Assembly: GCA_011037195.1 (NCBI GenBank)
Contig: JAAEAF010002604.1
Span: forward strand, 1 to 64,000
Length of the DNA: 64,000 bases
Origin: Triatoma infestans
Taxonomy: Eukaryota > Arthropoda > Insecta > Hemiptera > Reduviidae
Reading direction: 5' to 3'
Shown here: positions 10,185 through 20,798 of the stretch, in pieces
How positions within the stretch are numbered: position 1 is the first letter of the stretch
How the letters are laid out: each line of letters starts with the position of its first letter
Notes under the pieces: model-generated
What the model saw: the letters and a program-made list of their open reading frames with translations, nothing else
What the model was told of the DNA's origin: nothing
The model's database searches: none
Program-made: the position numbers and the translations under genes

Positions 10185-10395
10185 GATAACATCTGGTACT
10201 TTTTCCGTCATAGCATGCATATTTATAGTGTTCCTGACCGATTTCGGATTTTCATCCATCGTCAGAGGAAATTCACTAAGTTTAGACGTGAACTCTTTGT
10301 GCGAATTTGGTGAATTTGCTTTGACAATGGATGAAAATATGAAACCGATCAGGAACACTATAAATATGCATGTCTACGACGGATAAAATATCAGA
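10185..10395. repeat. Foldback element carrying a hammerhead-like motif
   Basis: The arms at about 10200-10277 and 10309-10390 are imperfect reverse complements. They share ATAGTGTTCCTGACCG, GCATATTTATAGTG, TTTTCATCCAT and a GACGGA/TCCGTC box. The left arm, read on the minus strand, holds the well-preserved hammerhead core. The right arm on the plus strand holds a decayed version (TTGACAA, ATGAAAC). There is no coding capacity. Confidence 0.75.
10231..10270 (-). ncRNA. Hammerhead ribozyme-like motif (best copy)
   Basis: Forty bases on the minus strand fold as a compact type-I hammerhead. Helix I is UUCCU with AGGAA (5 perfect pairs). The core is CUGACGA, matching CUGANGA. Helix II is GGAU with AUCC closed by a GAAA loop, then GAAA, then UCGGUC ending at a GUC-type cleavage triplet. 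Helix III is minimal (A-U, possibly one wobble). One extra U separates the core from helix II, which departs from the strict consensus. Small hammerheads with near-absent helix III are known in Penelope-like retroelements and retrozymes. Activity here is an inference. Confidence 0.6.
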
Positions 10396-10439
10396 AGATA
10401 GTGAAGTGATATAAATTTTAGACAAGAAAAGCGCCACTA

Positions 10440-10811
10440 GAACCAATCGCGCAAAAAATTGAAATTTATTGCCGCAAATTCTCGCAAAAATCAATTTTTT
10501 TTGTTTTTGAAAAATGTTGGGTTAAAAACTTCTTACACAGTTAACATTCCATGTTCAAAAGATCTCGTTATAATCATTTTCGACAAAATTCCAAAAACAA
10601 TTTTCAAAAATCCATTCTATAAAGTTGGACTTTCATTTAAGCGATTTTATTGAAATTTGGAATCCAAATTTGGATACAGTCTATACATTAATTCAAGTAA
10701 AACTTTAGAGGAAAGCAGAAACGTTACTATTCCCCCAGAACCACTCAACAACAACAACAAAAAAATGAAATTTTTCAGAGAAAAATATTTCAAAGTAAAA
10801 ATAATAGGTAG
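10440..10811 (+). repeat. R-repeat relic, left part
   Basis: This is a divergent R-repeat in plus orientation: AAAGTTGGACTTTCATTTAA near 10620, AACTTTAGAGGAAAGC near 10701, TTTTTCAGAGAAAAATATTTC near its end. It continues past the LTR at 11333-11480 with TTTAAAGAAAATCGTTGG and GGATTTTGCCCGAAACC. The relic therefore predates the LTR insertion. Confidence 0.6.
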
Positions 10812-11328
10812 TGAAATGTAGTTGGTGTGTTGTGTTGTAGTGTATTGGTAGCTTGTGGCGTGAGCGGTTTTGTAAAGGGGCTTGTGTGTACGTTTAAGAT
10901 AGAAATAGAAGTATTAAGAAATAATCAAGAGATCACCACTGTTTCTAAAATAGATATATTCTCTAAGTGAATTTAAGTACTTTACAATATCACAACTATA
11001 TCTTAATTAATCAATTGTTTATCTAGAATAAATGATAAACACTGTAACTGGCACTGAAGTTTAGTGAGCGATTCCTGAAGCGTTCTGGTTGGCGTCTGGT
11101 TCAGACTGTTCTTGTTTGAAAGCAGAATGCAGACTGTTCTGAAAGAATGCCTTCTCTTGTTAGTACAAATCTTGTCCCCTATGAGAAGGGGTAGACAATG
11201 CTAACCAAGTTCATGAACTCTAAAAGACAAAGTTGGTCTTCTACCTGAATAGTCCCTTTTGCCAGCGAATGTTACATTTTCTTTTTAAATAAAATATATT
11301 TGAAAATATATTTCTGGCATCCATCACA
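10812..11328 (-). mobile_element. Solo LTR, family A, TSD GTAG
   Basis: This is a 517-bp solo LTR. On the minus strand it begins TGTGATGGATGCCAG and ends CAACTACATTTCA. The flanks are GTAG at 10808-10811 and 11329-11332, a perfect 4-bp duplication. It belongs to the TGTGATGG subfamily with the copy at 56675. It interrupts an R-repeat relic. Confidence 0.88.
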
Positions 11329-11332
11329 GTAG

Positions 11333-11480
11333 TTTAAAGAAAATCGTTGGAGACATTTTTTAAGAAAATTGCGAAAAATAGAAAATAACATTCAGTAAAG
11401 TCGCCGTTTTAATGGATTTTGCCCGAAACCTTCGTGTCAGATGCCAGGTCGTAGAACGTACAGAAAATATTGAATATGAA
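11333..11480 (+). repeat. R-repeat relic, right part
   Basis: This is the continuation of the relic interrupted by the LTR. It keeps the GAGAAAATCG-like box, AATAACATTCAGTAAAGTCG and the TCGTGTCAGATGCC box. Confidence 0.6.
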
Positions 11481-12058
11481 CTTTTTCTGGCACTTTTTAT
11501 TTTTAAGATTTTTTTTTATTACTACACACCATTCGCTACAATACTTCCTCTTTCCAGAAAAAAGAGAAAAGAAATATCTTAAAGCTAAGTGAGTCGTTAT
11601 GATTATGTAGAAAATAGAACGTATATTGTTGTATGTATTGAAAACAGTAGTCTATAAATAATTTTGTTTTCAATTAGTAATGTAATATGTTTTCAAAACT
11701 TCCTGACAGCCTTCATTAAATGATGGATTTGTTTGAATCTGGCAGCCTAGATTTGTCTTAATTAAAAAAAAAAAAGCCTTTATTTGGCATTTGATTTCAG
11801 TTTATTTTCAGGAATTTTTGTTACCATTTTATTCTGTCTTTCTACTTTATTAAAAAAATCAAGAACTCCATCATTTTATAAAGGTCTTTTTTTTTTTAAA
11901 ACAATGAGTTCAACATAAATCATTCAATGTTTAAAAATTTACTAGAAAAGTATCATAAGCACTTTTAGAACTTAAGAATTTATTATCTTTACACGATTTT
12001 CTAAACATTTGTTCATTATTAAGGAATTTCCAAATGTTATTGAACCAAGGAGGCGCCC

Positions 12059-12090
<32 letters not shown>

Positions 12091-12107
12091 CCTAAATTAC
12101 TTTATCT
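11481..12107. other. Unannotated AT-rich spacer
   Basis: No gene or recognisable repeat was found apart from A/T homopolymers, including a long poly-A at about 12066-12090. Confidence 0.5.
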
Positions 12108-12795
12108 TACTACCATAAGAGGAAGTATTGCGGCTGTGTCAAATATTCGATAACGAAATTTCACCGGAAATACATGTTCGAGGTTCCATAGATCTGAAAA
12201 AGTGTTTTTACTTTCTCTTATTCCTAGTAAGAGGAAGTATTGTAATCGTGTCAAATTTTCAATATCGTGTTTTCACCGGAAATATCCGTTCTAAGGTCCC
12301 CTGAGTCCAAAAAAGTGGTTTTTAACAAATGGTCTGCGTGAACAGTGAACAGAATATATGTGAACAGCATAGCTCAAAAACGAAAAATCATAGAAAGTTG
12401 AAACTTGATATTCCGTTTAGGTATCACCATGGCATCTGACAGTACGTTATCTGTCAAAATTCCTCAACAGGAAATACCACTTTCCTTGTTTTGTTTTTTT
12501 TTACTTTTTTGCGTTTTTCTCAAAAATGGCTCCGACGATTTTCTTTAAACTTGGTATATCAACTAGACATAAAAAACAGCTACAACTTTTATTTGAAATG
12601 TTTCTGTGGGAAAATTCATTTAAGGGCAGTTACGGGGGAGGGTTGGGGTTAACTTTTCATCTATAGTGCTATTTCAGTTTATTAAACAATTCTGCCTTCT
12701 TAATAATGTTAATTAGAATTAAATATGTTGTTGAAATTCCGAGTTTGAAAAAAATCGGATAACCGGAAGTGCGTTTATTTTAACACTTACTAATT
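12108..12795 (-). repeat. R-repeat, first part, plus a terminal scrap
   Basis: A terminal scrap (12108-12215) precedes the repeat proper, which starts at CTTTCTCTTATTCC (12212). It carries the TTTCACCGGAAATATCC box, a (GT)-poor linker, the GTATCACCATGGCATCTG box, and block cores near 12465 and 12763. It breaks off at about 12795 where a LINE tail is inserted and resumes at 13486. Confidence 0.8.
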
Positions 12796-13485
12796 CTTTC
12801 TTTGTATGGGAATGCCTAGGCAAGATTAATGAACTAGGCAGGAGCAATAAGGTTACCCTACATTGGGTGCCGGGACATGTCGGCGTGGATGGTAATGAGG
12901 CAGCTGACGCCCTGGCAAAGGAAGGCGCTGTATCTGCTCTTATTGGGCCAGAGCCCTTTTGTGGAGTCAGTGACCAGGTACTTCTAGAAGAAATCAAGAA
13001 GGAGGAGGTGGCTAAAAGAGCTCGTCTCTGGTACACCATCCCGGGACTGAGGCAGGCCAAGGTCTGCCTGGGCTGTTACAACCAGGAAAGGTCGAAAGCC
13101 TTCATCAGTCTGAGTAAGAATAGGATCCGTATTCTTACGGGATTCCTTACGGGGCACTGCAGACTCAGGGGACACCTGAGAAAGCTTGGCCTGGCAGGTG
13201 ACGGCATATGCAGATTCTGTGGAGAGGCGGAGGAAACTCCGATACATCTTCTCACGGACTGTGATGCCGTCATTCAAAGAAGATTCAGTAGTCTGGGTTG
13301 TGTTACCAGATAGGGGAGGAAGAAATACCTACCCTAGAACCTTCCAGGATCCTGAGATTCCTCAGGGAGCTAAACCTGGAGAGGGTGCTATAGATGAGCT
13401 GGCTCATCTTATGCACCCGAGGGGGTACAATAGATCAACAAATGGTCGCGGTGCGGAACCCTCGGAGGAAAAAAAAAAAAGAAGA
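12796..13485 (+). pseudogene. LINE tail: RNase H end, zinc knuckle, poly-A
   Basis: This is a 5'-truncated LINE on the plus strand. It opens in the RNase H domain (WVPGHVGVDGNEAADALAK at about 12868-12924). It runs through a conserved linker (LWYTIPGLRQAKVCLG; SKNRIRILTGFLTGHCRLRG) to a knuckle CRFC-x(7)-TPIHLLTDC near 13210-13262. The stretch from 12867 to 13313 is open (148 codons), but the frame then fails. The 3' end is an A-rich tract at 13468-13485. This family also supplied the tails at 25.8, 29.3, 35.8 and 40.1 kb. It lacks a reverse transcriptase here, so it is a dead fragment. Confidence 0.88.
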
Positions 13486-13857
13486 AGATTTCTTCACTTT
13501 TTCGCGATTTTCTCAAAAATGGCTCCGACGATTTTCTTGAAACATCGTGTATACAACTCTTATTTAAAACATTTCTCTGGGAAAATTCATTTAAGGGCAT
13601 TTTTAGTACAGCTTCTTCTAAAGTGGTATCATACTTGATTATACAACTCTATCATCCATACAAAATTAATTAGAAATAAACAGATGGCCGAAATTCCAAA
13701 TTTCAAGAAAATCAGTAAATCGTGAGTGCGATTTTACTGGACAGTTTTTCAGATTTCGAGGAAATTCATTAAATTTGTTACACAAACTATAAAGTTTGTC
13801 AATTATAATTTTGAGAACTGGAGTAAGAGAAAGTTGTGTGAGTGTTTCACACTGGAT
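13486..13857 (-). repeat. R-repeat, second part
   Basis: The repeat continues in register from the 12795 break: TTTTTCGCGATTTTCTC, GGCTCCGACGATTTTCTT, AAAACATTTCTCTGGG, AAATTAATTAGAAATAAAC. It ends with GGAGTAAGAGAAAGTTGTG and an altered terminal TTTCACACTGGAT. With the first part it makes a three-block copy split by the LINE. Confidence 0.82.
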
Positions 13858-13859
13858 GT

Positions 13860-14756
13860 TTTAGACTGGTCTGCAGTGTTTATTTATGTGCACAGTATTG
13901 CTCAAAAATGAAAGAAAATTTGCAGAACATTCATGTTTGACATTTCGTTTCGATATCATCATGGGATCCGGGTCAGGAACTTATCTGTCAAAAAAATCCT
14001 CAACAGAAAGATACCATTGCGCTGAATGGATTTTTTCAGTGTATACCGATTTTCTGAAAACTTTTGTTTGTCCAACTGTACATAATATAATGAGCTACAA
14101 AATTTTTATTTGAAACATTTCTCCGGACTTTATTTAAGGGAGCTTTTGGGGAGAGGGGTAAGGTTATATTTTTTCCACTAAAATAATATTTCTATTTATT
14201 ACACAATTCTATCATCTAAATAATATTAATTAGAATTATGAGTGGCCGAAGTTTGAATGAAATGAAATTCCGAGTATTAAAAAACATAATCGGTTTGGGC
14301 AGAAGTGCGTTTTGACTGGACAATATTTTTTTCAATTTTCTGTTATTTTCTCGAAAGCGGATAACAACTATTTCATTAAAAATACTATAAAGGAACTACA
14401 CATAGGTATAGAGAGGCACAACTCTGATCTGCAATAATTCTCAGAAGAAGGCATTTAAGGAGGAGTGAGGTTACATTTTCCTGCAATAAATTCTATCATC
14501 TAAACAATATTAATTAGAAATAAATACGTTGCTAGAATTTGGAGTTTCAAAAATATCAGTAAACCGGAAGTGTGGTGTTACTGAACAGTTTATTGCGATT
14601 TTCTCCATAAAAATCACCGCCGGATTTCATTAAATTTAGAATACAAACTATATGAATATAAGAGAGATGTATCACTTTTGTTTGAAAATGTATGTTCCAA
14701 GAAAAGACATTTAAATAGGTTTTGGGTGCGGGAGAAGTATGAAGTTGTGCTTTCCT

Positions 14757-14787
<31 letters not shown>
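13860..14787 (-). repeat. Divergent R-repeat relic and poly-A
   Basis: This is an older copy in the same orientation as its left neighbour. The CATCATGGGATCCGGG box, ATTTGAAACATTTCTCCGG box and two weakened block cores (CAGAAGTGCG near 14300, CCGGAAGTGTG near 14563) are visible. It ends in poly-A (14757-14787) that abuts the next R-repeat. Confidence 0.65.
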
Positions 14788-14792
<5 letters not shown>

Positions 14793-15771
14793 TGTGACAA
14801 CTCACACACAACTTATCTACCTCCAGTTCTCAAAATTATAATTGACAAATTTTATAGTTTGTGTAACAAATTCGTCGAAAACTGAAAAAAACTGTCCAAT
14901 AAAAGTGCACTTCCGGTTTACTAATTTCCTTGAAACTTGGAATTTTTGGCCATCTATTTATTTCTAATTAATTTTGTTTGGATGATAGAATTGTATAATC
15001 TAGCACTTTAGAGATAAACATAACCCCACCCCTCCTCCAAAAGTGCCCTTAAATGAATTTTCCCAGAGAAATGTTTTAAATAAAAGTTGTAGATCATTGT
15101 ATGTTTAGTTTATATACGAAGTTTTTTAAGGAAATCTTTGGAGACATTTTTGAGAAAATCGCGAAAAAGTGAAAAAAATCATTTACTAAAGTGGTAATGT
15201 AAAAGCACTTCCGGTTATCCGATTTTTTTGAAATTCGAAATTTCAACAACATATTCAATTCTAATTAACATTAATTAGGTGATAAAATGGTTTGATAAAC
15301 TGAAACAGCACTTTAGATGAAAACCTAACCCCACCTCGCCCTCATAACTGCCATTAAATGAATTTTCCCAGAGAAACATTTCAAATAAAAGTTATAGCTC
15401 TTTGTATGTGGAGCTGATATACCAAGTTTAAAGAAAATCGTCTGAGCCATTTTTGAGAAAAACGCAAAAAGTAAAAAAAATTAACAAGTAAAGTGGTACT
15501 TCCGGTTGAGGAATTTTGATAGATGACCTACTGTCAGATGCCATGGTGATACCTAAACGGATTATCATGTTTTAAGTTCCTTCGGTTTTTCGTTTTTGAG
15601 CTATGCTGTTCACATACACGTACACACACACACACACACACAGTCCATTTGCTAAAAACCACTTTTTTGGACTCAGGGGACCTCAAAACGGATATATCCG
15701 GTGAAAACACGATATTGAAAATTTGACACGATTACAATACTTCCTCTTACTAGGAGGAGTAGGAGAAAGTA
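14788..15771 (+). repeat. R-repeat, complete three-block copy
   Basis: This is the clearest full copy (984 bp). It starts TCTGGTGTGACAACTCAC directly after poly-A. Block cores ACTTCCGGTT lie at about 14911, 15207 and 15498, about 295 bases apart. Between the first two blocks are repeated modules: GCACTTTAGA, AACCCCACC, GTGCCCTTAAATG, CCCAGAGAAATG, AAATAAAAGTTG. A (CA)n tract lies at 15616-15643. The end is CTTACTAGGAGGAGTAGG then AGAAAGTA. There is no ORF. Confidence 0.88.
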
Positions 15772-16728
15772 AAAAAAATAGTTTTTTTACTTTTTAATTT
15801 AATTTAGATTCTCCAAAAAGTAATTGGAGAAGCACCGAAGGAACACAGTAGGGTTGACTGTGACGTTTAAAAATGGCAAATATAATTAACATAATTAGAA
15901 TATAAGAATAATTAAGTCAACCAAATAATAAAAGAAAAACAGCTGTAAAAGATGATCCTAATGTTTCATACATAATAATAATAATAATAATAATACAGAT
16001 TTATAGTTGTATTGTTCTCTTGCTAAAATATACAAACTGTCTGTTAATTATAATTAAATGAAATTTACATATAATAAAACAGTAACTTCAGTAAGTGATT
16101 ATATTAATTAATGAAGTCATACCGTCAAACAATATGGGACATCTTTCATTAATTCAATCTACTTTAATTTTAATTTAATTCTAGAATAAAACAGATTTAA
16201 TGTAGTATATATAACATATATGTCCACGTATGATTTAATACGTGTATATAACAAATGACTAGCAGACTTGGCTATTCCTTTCCTCTGTATTAAAATAATG
16301 ATTAGAAAACAAAGAATTCAATGGAAAATACAGGAAAATACCGTCCATTATAGCCATCAATTAAGAGTTTTTCCTGTTAGACTTGTTTTATCTGACAGGT
16401 TTCTTCTTCCTTAATTAATATTTCATCGTATTTTCTGTTTTATCACGTATAACATAAATGTGCAAATATATTTGTAGCGATCAGATTATAATATAGTGAA
16501 TAATGTTTAATGATTATATTTTGCACAAATTCATTTCACAAAAAAAAAAAAAAAAAAAAAAATAGAAAAAAATAAGTAAAAAAAATCTGGTCTGAAATAC
16601 AGTCACCATTTTACTTAGGTACTTTAATTGTCTTCAGTTGTCTTTAATATTTATATCAAACGGGAGGATTAAACTCAATAAAATGATACAAGCAAAATAT
16701 TGGATTGGCTGAGGCCTCAGAATAAAAC
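15772..16728. other. Unannotated AT-rich spacer
   Basis: No gene was recognised. There is an (ATA)n run at about 15969-15992 and a poly-A near 16541-16562, followed at 16586 by a short R-repeat end (TCTGGTCTGAAATAC). Confidence 0.5.
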
Positions 16729-16769
16729 TTTCGACGTATCGGACAGCTTTGATGTCCTTCTTCAGGAAA
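16729..16769 (-). ncRNA. Hammerhead ribozyme-like motif
   Basis: Forty-one bases on the minus strand. Helix I is UUUC with GAAA. The core is CUGAAGA (fits CUGANGA). After one extra A, helix II is GGACA with UGUCC (5 perfect pairs) closed by a 7-base loop. Then comes GAUA where GAAA is expected, and CGUC before helix I closes. The A-to-U change in the second core strand would probably abolish cleavage. The helices are intact, arguing for descent from a folded RNA element. Confidence 0.5.
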
Positions 16770-17154
16770 TGTTAAGAAATGCTAGAGAGTTAGGTTAGCA
16801 AGGAGGTTATAGAATCTTTAATGATCACATTGAAGATGTGTAAAATGTAAAAAAAATCATTGCCTTGGCTGTGGAATTCCATACAAAGTCCATATTGTTA
16901 ACAATTACATATACAGTCTACTTCCGCCCGTACCATGGACGGCGGCGAGCTTTTGAGCCGTAGTTTTAAGTCCAAAAACGTTGCATCGACAATTTTGTGC
17001 TCTTCTGTTATTTGTGCATTTCCTGAATCAAAGAATTTTAAAAGCCCTTCTATAAACGAGAGAGAGGCAGAAGTAACTTTTATTTAAAAATAGATATAGG
17101 CATTAAATTTAACCATAATATAGACATTTGCATTTATTTACAAATCATAATATG
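16770..17154. other. Unannotated spacer
   Basis: No recognisable gene or repeat was found. It may contain the remainder of the element that carries the hammerhead-like motif. Confidence 0.4.
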
Positions 17155-17868
17155 GGCCAGCTCACCAAGAGCTTTATACATAGAGATTAGAGGTAAAATA
17201 TTATGTTATTCACAAATCTTGGTAGAGTCGCGGTTTCAGTCTTCTAGATTGATTAGGTTTGCCTATGTTGTAGTGGGACGTTGAGGATAGTGTGTGAAGT
17301 GTGAAGAAGAAGTTGTCTGTTAATTTAGTCATGTATGTGTGAATATCTGTAATATCTATAGTTCTCTGTGTATTTGTGTGTTTATGGCAATTCGGAGTAC
17401 TTTATATTTGAAATTATCTGTTTCGTCAGTGTGTTGCTGGCTGTTATCCAGACTGGGCAAGCGTATGTCAGCAGAGGTCTGAGAAGCGTCTTATAAAGAA
17501 GTACTGCACAGGAGTGTTTGACTGACGTGTTTCTGTTTATAAGTGGATATAACTGTTTCAGTCGGCTGTATGCTTGTTGTAGTTTGTTGTTAATGTGTAT
17601 GTAGTCTCCAGGTGAGTCTTGTGTCAAGGATTACACCAAGATAGCGCACACCTTGGTCCTTCGGTTTCCAGGGTATTTCCTGGTTGTTTAGTTTTAGTCG
17701 CCGAAGGTCTTCATTTTGAAATCTCCGAAGAGAAAAAATTTTTGCTTCTGTTTTAGTGGTGTTGAGACGTAGTTTCCATTTTTGGAACCATTTTGTTATG
17801 ATGTCTATAGTTGTTTGTAAGTCAGTGAACATTTGCATTTGATATGGCTTAGTGTCTGTTACAGATTT
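17155..17868 (-). pseudogene. Jockey-clade LINE 3' fragment, broken frame
   Basis: The minus strand encodes the end of a Jockey-like reverse transcriptase in at least two overlapping frames. The first (17838-17590) has WFQKWKLRLNTTKTE and VRYLGVILDTRLTW. The next (17627-17382) has LLYKTLLRPLLTYACPVW. A final stretch ends RRLKPRLYQDL with a stop at 17210-17212, which parallels RRLKRRWPHDLLNN in the copy at 32.1 kb. A frameshift lies near 17600-17630. The catalytic YADD region is lost by 5' truncation. Confidence 0.85.
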
Positions 17869-18754
17869 ATACTCGTACTATATAAAACAATGAAGAGGAA
17901 AATACATGTAAAGGAAAAAAAATCTTAGGGTGAAACGCATAGAGGTTACAATTTTAACAATTTCTTCCAAAGAATCCAATCCTTAAACTGAAGTTCCACA
18001 AAATTAGTCCTTTTTACGTCTCCAACCAAACTATTCTAATGGAAATAAATATGTTTTGTGAAATTCGCCATAATATCGACAGCTTAACCGCTCCACGATA
18101 TCATGTACTGCGGATCTGGCCGTGTACATATATCAGGCCTACCATCTAAATCTCGAGAAACCCTCTTCAATATTATGAAAACACCAAGCTCCACCGAAAC
18201 TAGCAGGAATTTGTTTGTATATAAAATAAAGACCTTAAATGAGTCTTCAACCCTGCAATCAATCTTCATATAACTTTGAAGAGTCTTCACAACCGATACT
18301 TAAAGAGACAAGAAAAAGTTATGAATCTATTCTTAAAGTGGTAATCAAGAAGCATAGTATATAAGTGAAATCTATACGATATTTAGAGCCGCTAAACGTC
18401 AACAAATTCATCGCTCGCCAACACTACCGTACTCCACAGTTACTTGACGATCAATCTCCTCTCTATATACTATCTCCTTACTCATTTAATTGTAATCATT
18501 AGTAAAAAAATGAAACAATGATTTTATCATTCAACAGCACTATCACTATTAATCCCGGCAAATATTACACTATACTTAGGAGACTTTAAAATATTTTTTA
18601 TTAACCAAATAACCCAAATTCGTTATACTAAATTTCTATTGAAATTAAACCTATTTTCCTGAACTAATCATAACAACTATACTACTAATCGGCCTCAAAA
18701 GAAATCGCCGCATGATCTTTTCTGTAAAGCGAATCTGAATAAATAGTAAAGTCT
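17869..18754. other. Unannotated spacer
   Basis: No gene was recognised with confidence. The stretch 18440-18710 has a mitochondrial-like C/A-rich strand bias, but I could not tie it to a mitochondrial gene. Confidence 0.4.
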
Positions 18755-19090
18755 TGCAGTACAGAGAGAAACTCCTAGCAGTCGAAATGGATTTTTGGAG
18801 ACGGTCTGCTAGAAAATCGAGGAGGGAAAAGTGAAGAATTCTGAAATTAGGAAGATTTTAGGAATAAAGGAAAACCTCCTCCAGGCAATAGAGAAGCAGA
18901 AGTTCCAATGGTTTGGCCACGTAAAAAGAATGGAAAATGGAAGATTGCCGAAAGAGGTTTCATAATGTTTGATAAAAGGGAACAGAAAAAGGGGAAGACC
19001 TAGAAGAAAATGGATGGATGAGATCAGCGAGAGCATGGCTGGATATGGATTGGCAGAAGAGGACCCTTAGATCGCGAAGAGTCGAAAAAG
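18755..19090 (+). pseudogene. RTE-clade LINE C-terminal fragment
   Basis: The plus strand reads EKLLAVEMDFWRRSARKSRR. After a frameshift near 18828 it continues with NSEIRKILGIKENLLQAIEK, WFGHVKRMENGRLPKEV and RKRGRPRRKWMDEISESM. This string of motifs is characteristic of the C-terminal end of RTE/BovB-like reverse transcriptases. One in-frame stop is also present after KEVS. Reverse transcriptase catalytic motifs are absent, so it is a 5'-truncated remnant. Confidence 0.85.
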
Positions 19091-20100
19091 GCAATATGGT
19101 GTGGGAGTGAAAATCTCTATAAAGCCGAATAGGGTTGGATAACCACTTTTATGGAGAAATCCCAAAGAAGAAAAGAGTAAAGTCTTGTTGGGATTTGCAC
19201 CATGGCTGACTTTTTAATACTACGATTTTGTATTATCATACTTACATATGGCACTACCATGCTAACATAGCTTAAAAAGAAATTTAAAATATTAGATAAG
19301 CCCATAAAACACACAGCAAGTTGTTCCCAACAATAAAAATAATCATACCATAGGACACATGGGGTACTTAAGTATTTAGAGTCAATAAAAACATAACAGG
19401 ATTTGAAAAAAAAATAAATAAATAAAGTAGAAAATAGTAAAGAAAGTTACAAAGAAAAATAATGAAATAAAATGCAGTGTAATCGCCAATGAATAGTAAA
19501 ACTAATGAAAAAGGCTGATGATAAATCTGCTGCATCTGTGCCCCCCCCACATGTAAAAAACCATCACTAATGTAGACAAACAGACACACATATAAAATAA
19601 TAATTTCATACTAAAAAACAATTAGCACTGGGATAAAAAAAAAAAACAGAATCCATGACATGGCATGAGCAGAATGATTAATATTTTTAGTTTCATTAAT
19701 AAATATTACGATTAATTTAATTCAATGAATTTTATTTTTAATGTAATTAATTAATCTAAAATAATTATTTACTATAATTGAATAACGAGATATCAGATAT
19801 TGAATAATGGAAATGTAAAAAGTGAGGAGGGGCGGGGTGGTTAAAAAGCCGTTAGAAATAAATTGGCGGGTCGTTACAAAAGATGATTTTGCAACTATTT
19901 GTTGGAAGTTATAGACTGGAGTATTAGGACAACTTGTAAAGCTCTGACTGGGTGGGGGTTTGATGTAGTGGTTATGTGAGTATGGGGACTTATAACTGGG
20001 ATGTCACGGGAATAACTGCTAAATTTATTGGTAAGATTAAAGCTTTCACTGTCTTTCCGAGTTAAATACGGCGGGTAACATTAAAAAAAAAAAAAAAAAA
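19091..20100. other. Unannotated AT-rich spacer
   Basis: No gene was recognised. Short minus-strand ORFs (19117-19314, 19368-19589) are composition-driven. A poly-A tract at 20083-20100 immediately precedes the next R-repeat. Confidence 0.5.
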
Positions 20101-20639
20101 TCTGGTGTGAAACACTCACACAACTTTCTCTTACTCCTTGTTCTCAAAATTATAATTGACAGCTTTTATAGTGTGTGTACCAAATTTAATGAAATTAGTC
20201 GAAATCTGAAAAAAACTGTTCAGTAAAAGCGCACTTCCGATTTACTGATTTTCTTGAAACTTGGAATTTCGGCCATCTGTTTATTTCTAATTAATTTTGT
20301 TTGGATGATAGGATTGTATAATCAACTATGATAGCAATTTAGAGAAAAACATAACCCCAATCCCCCCCTAAAAGTGCCCTTAAACGAAATTTTCCCAGAG
20401 AAATGTTTTAAATAAAAGTTGTAGATCTTTGCATGTTTAGTTTATATAAGAAATTTCAAGAAAATCGTCGGAGCCATTTTTTGAGAAAATCGCGAAAAAG
20501 AGAAAAAAATCATTTAATTAAATGGTACTTCCGGTTGAGGAATTTTGACAGATAACGTACTGTCAGATCCCATGGTGATACATAAACGGAAAATCAAGGT
20601 TTTTTGTTTTTGAGCTATGCTATTCACATACATACACAT

Positions 20640-20673
<34 letters not shown>

Positions 20674-20798
20674 CCCATTTGCTAAAAACCACTTTTTTGG
20701 ACTCAGGGGGCCTCAAAACGGATATTTCCGGTGAATAGTCGATATCGAAAATTTGAAACGATTACAATACTTCCTCTTACGAGGAGTTAGAGGCAGTA
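20101..20798 (+). repeat. R-repeat, two-block copy
   Basis: It starts TCTGGTGTGAAACACTCAC right after poly-A and ends GAGGAGTTAGAGGCAGTA. Cores lie near 20236 (CACTTCCGATTTAC) and 20526 (ACTTCCGGTTGAGG). It is about 290 bp shorter than the 984-bp copy at 14788, which equals one internal block. The (CA)n tract (20641-20672) is expanded. Confidence 0.87.

Noticed and set aside
9953..10812. Complete LTR retrotransposon between the two family A LTRs at 9.4 and 10.8 kb
   Set aside because: Each LTR has its own 4-bp duplication, they belong to different subfamilies, and the 860 bases between contain SINE, foldback and R-repeat, not gag-pol.
18440..18710. Second mitochondrial insert
   Set aside because: The strand bias and words such as ATGAAACAATGA look mitochondrial, but no mitochondrial protein could be read over any length.
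15616..20672. CRISPR-like or satellite arrays at CA-rich tracts
   Set aside because: These are (CA)n microsatellites inside R-repeats; no spaced direct repeats of CRISPR type occur in the window.
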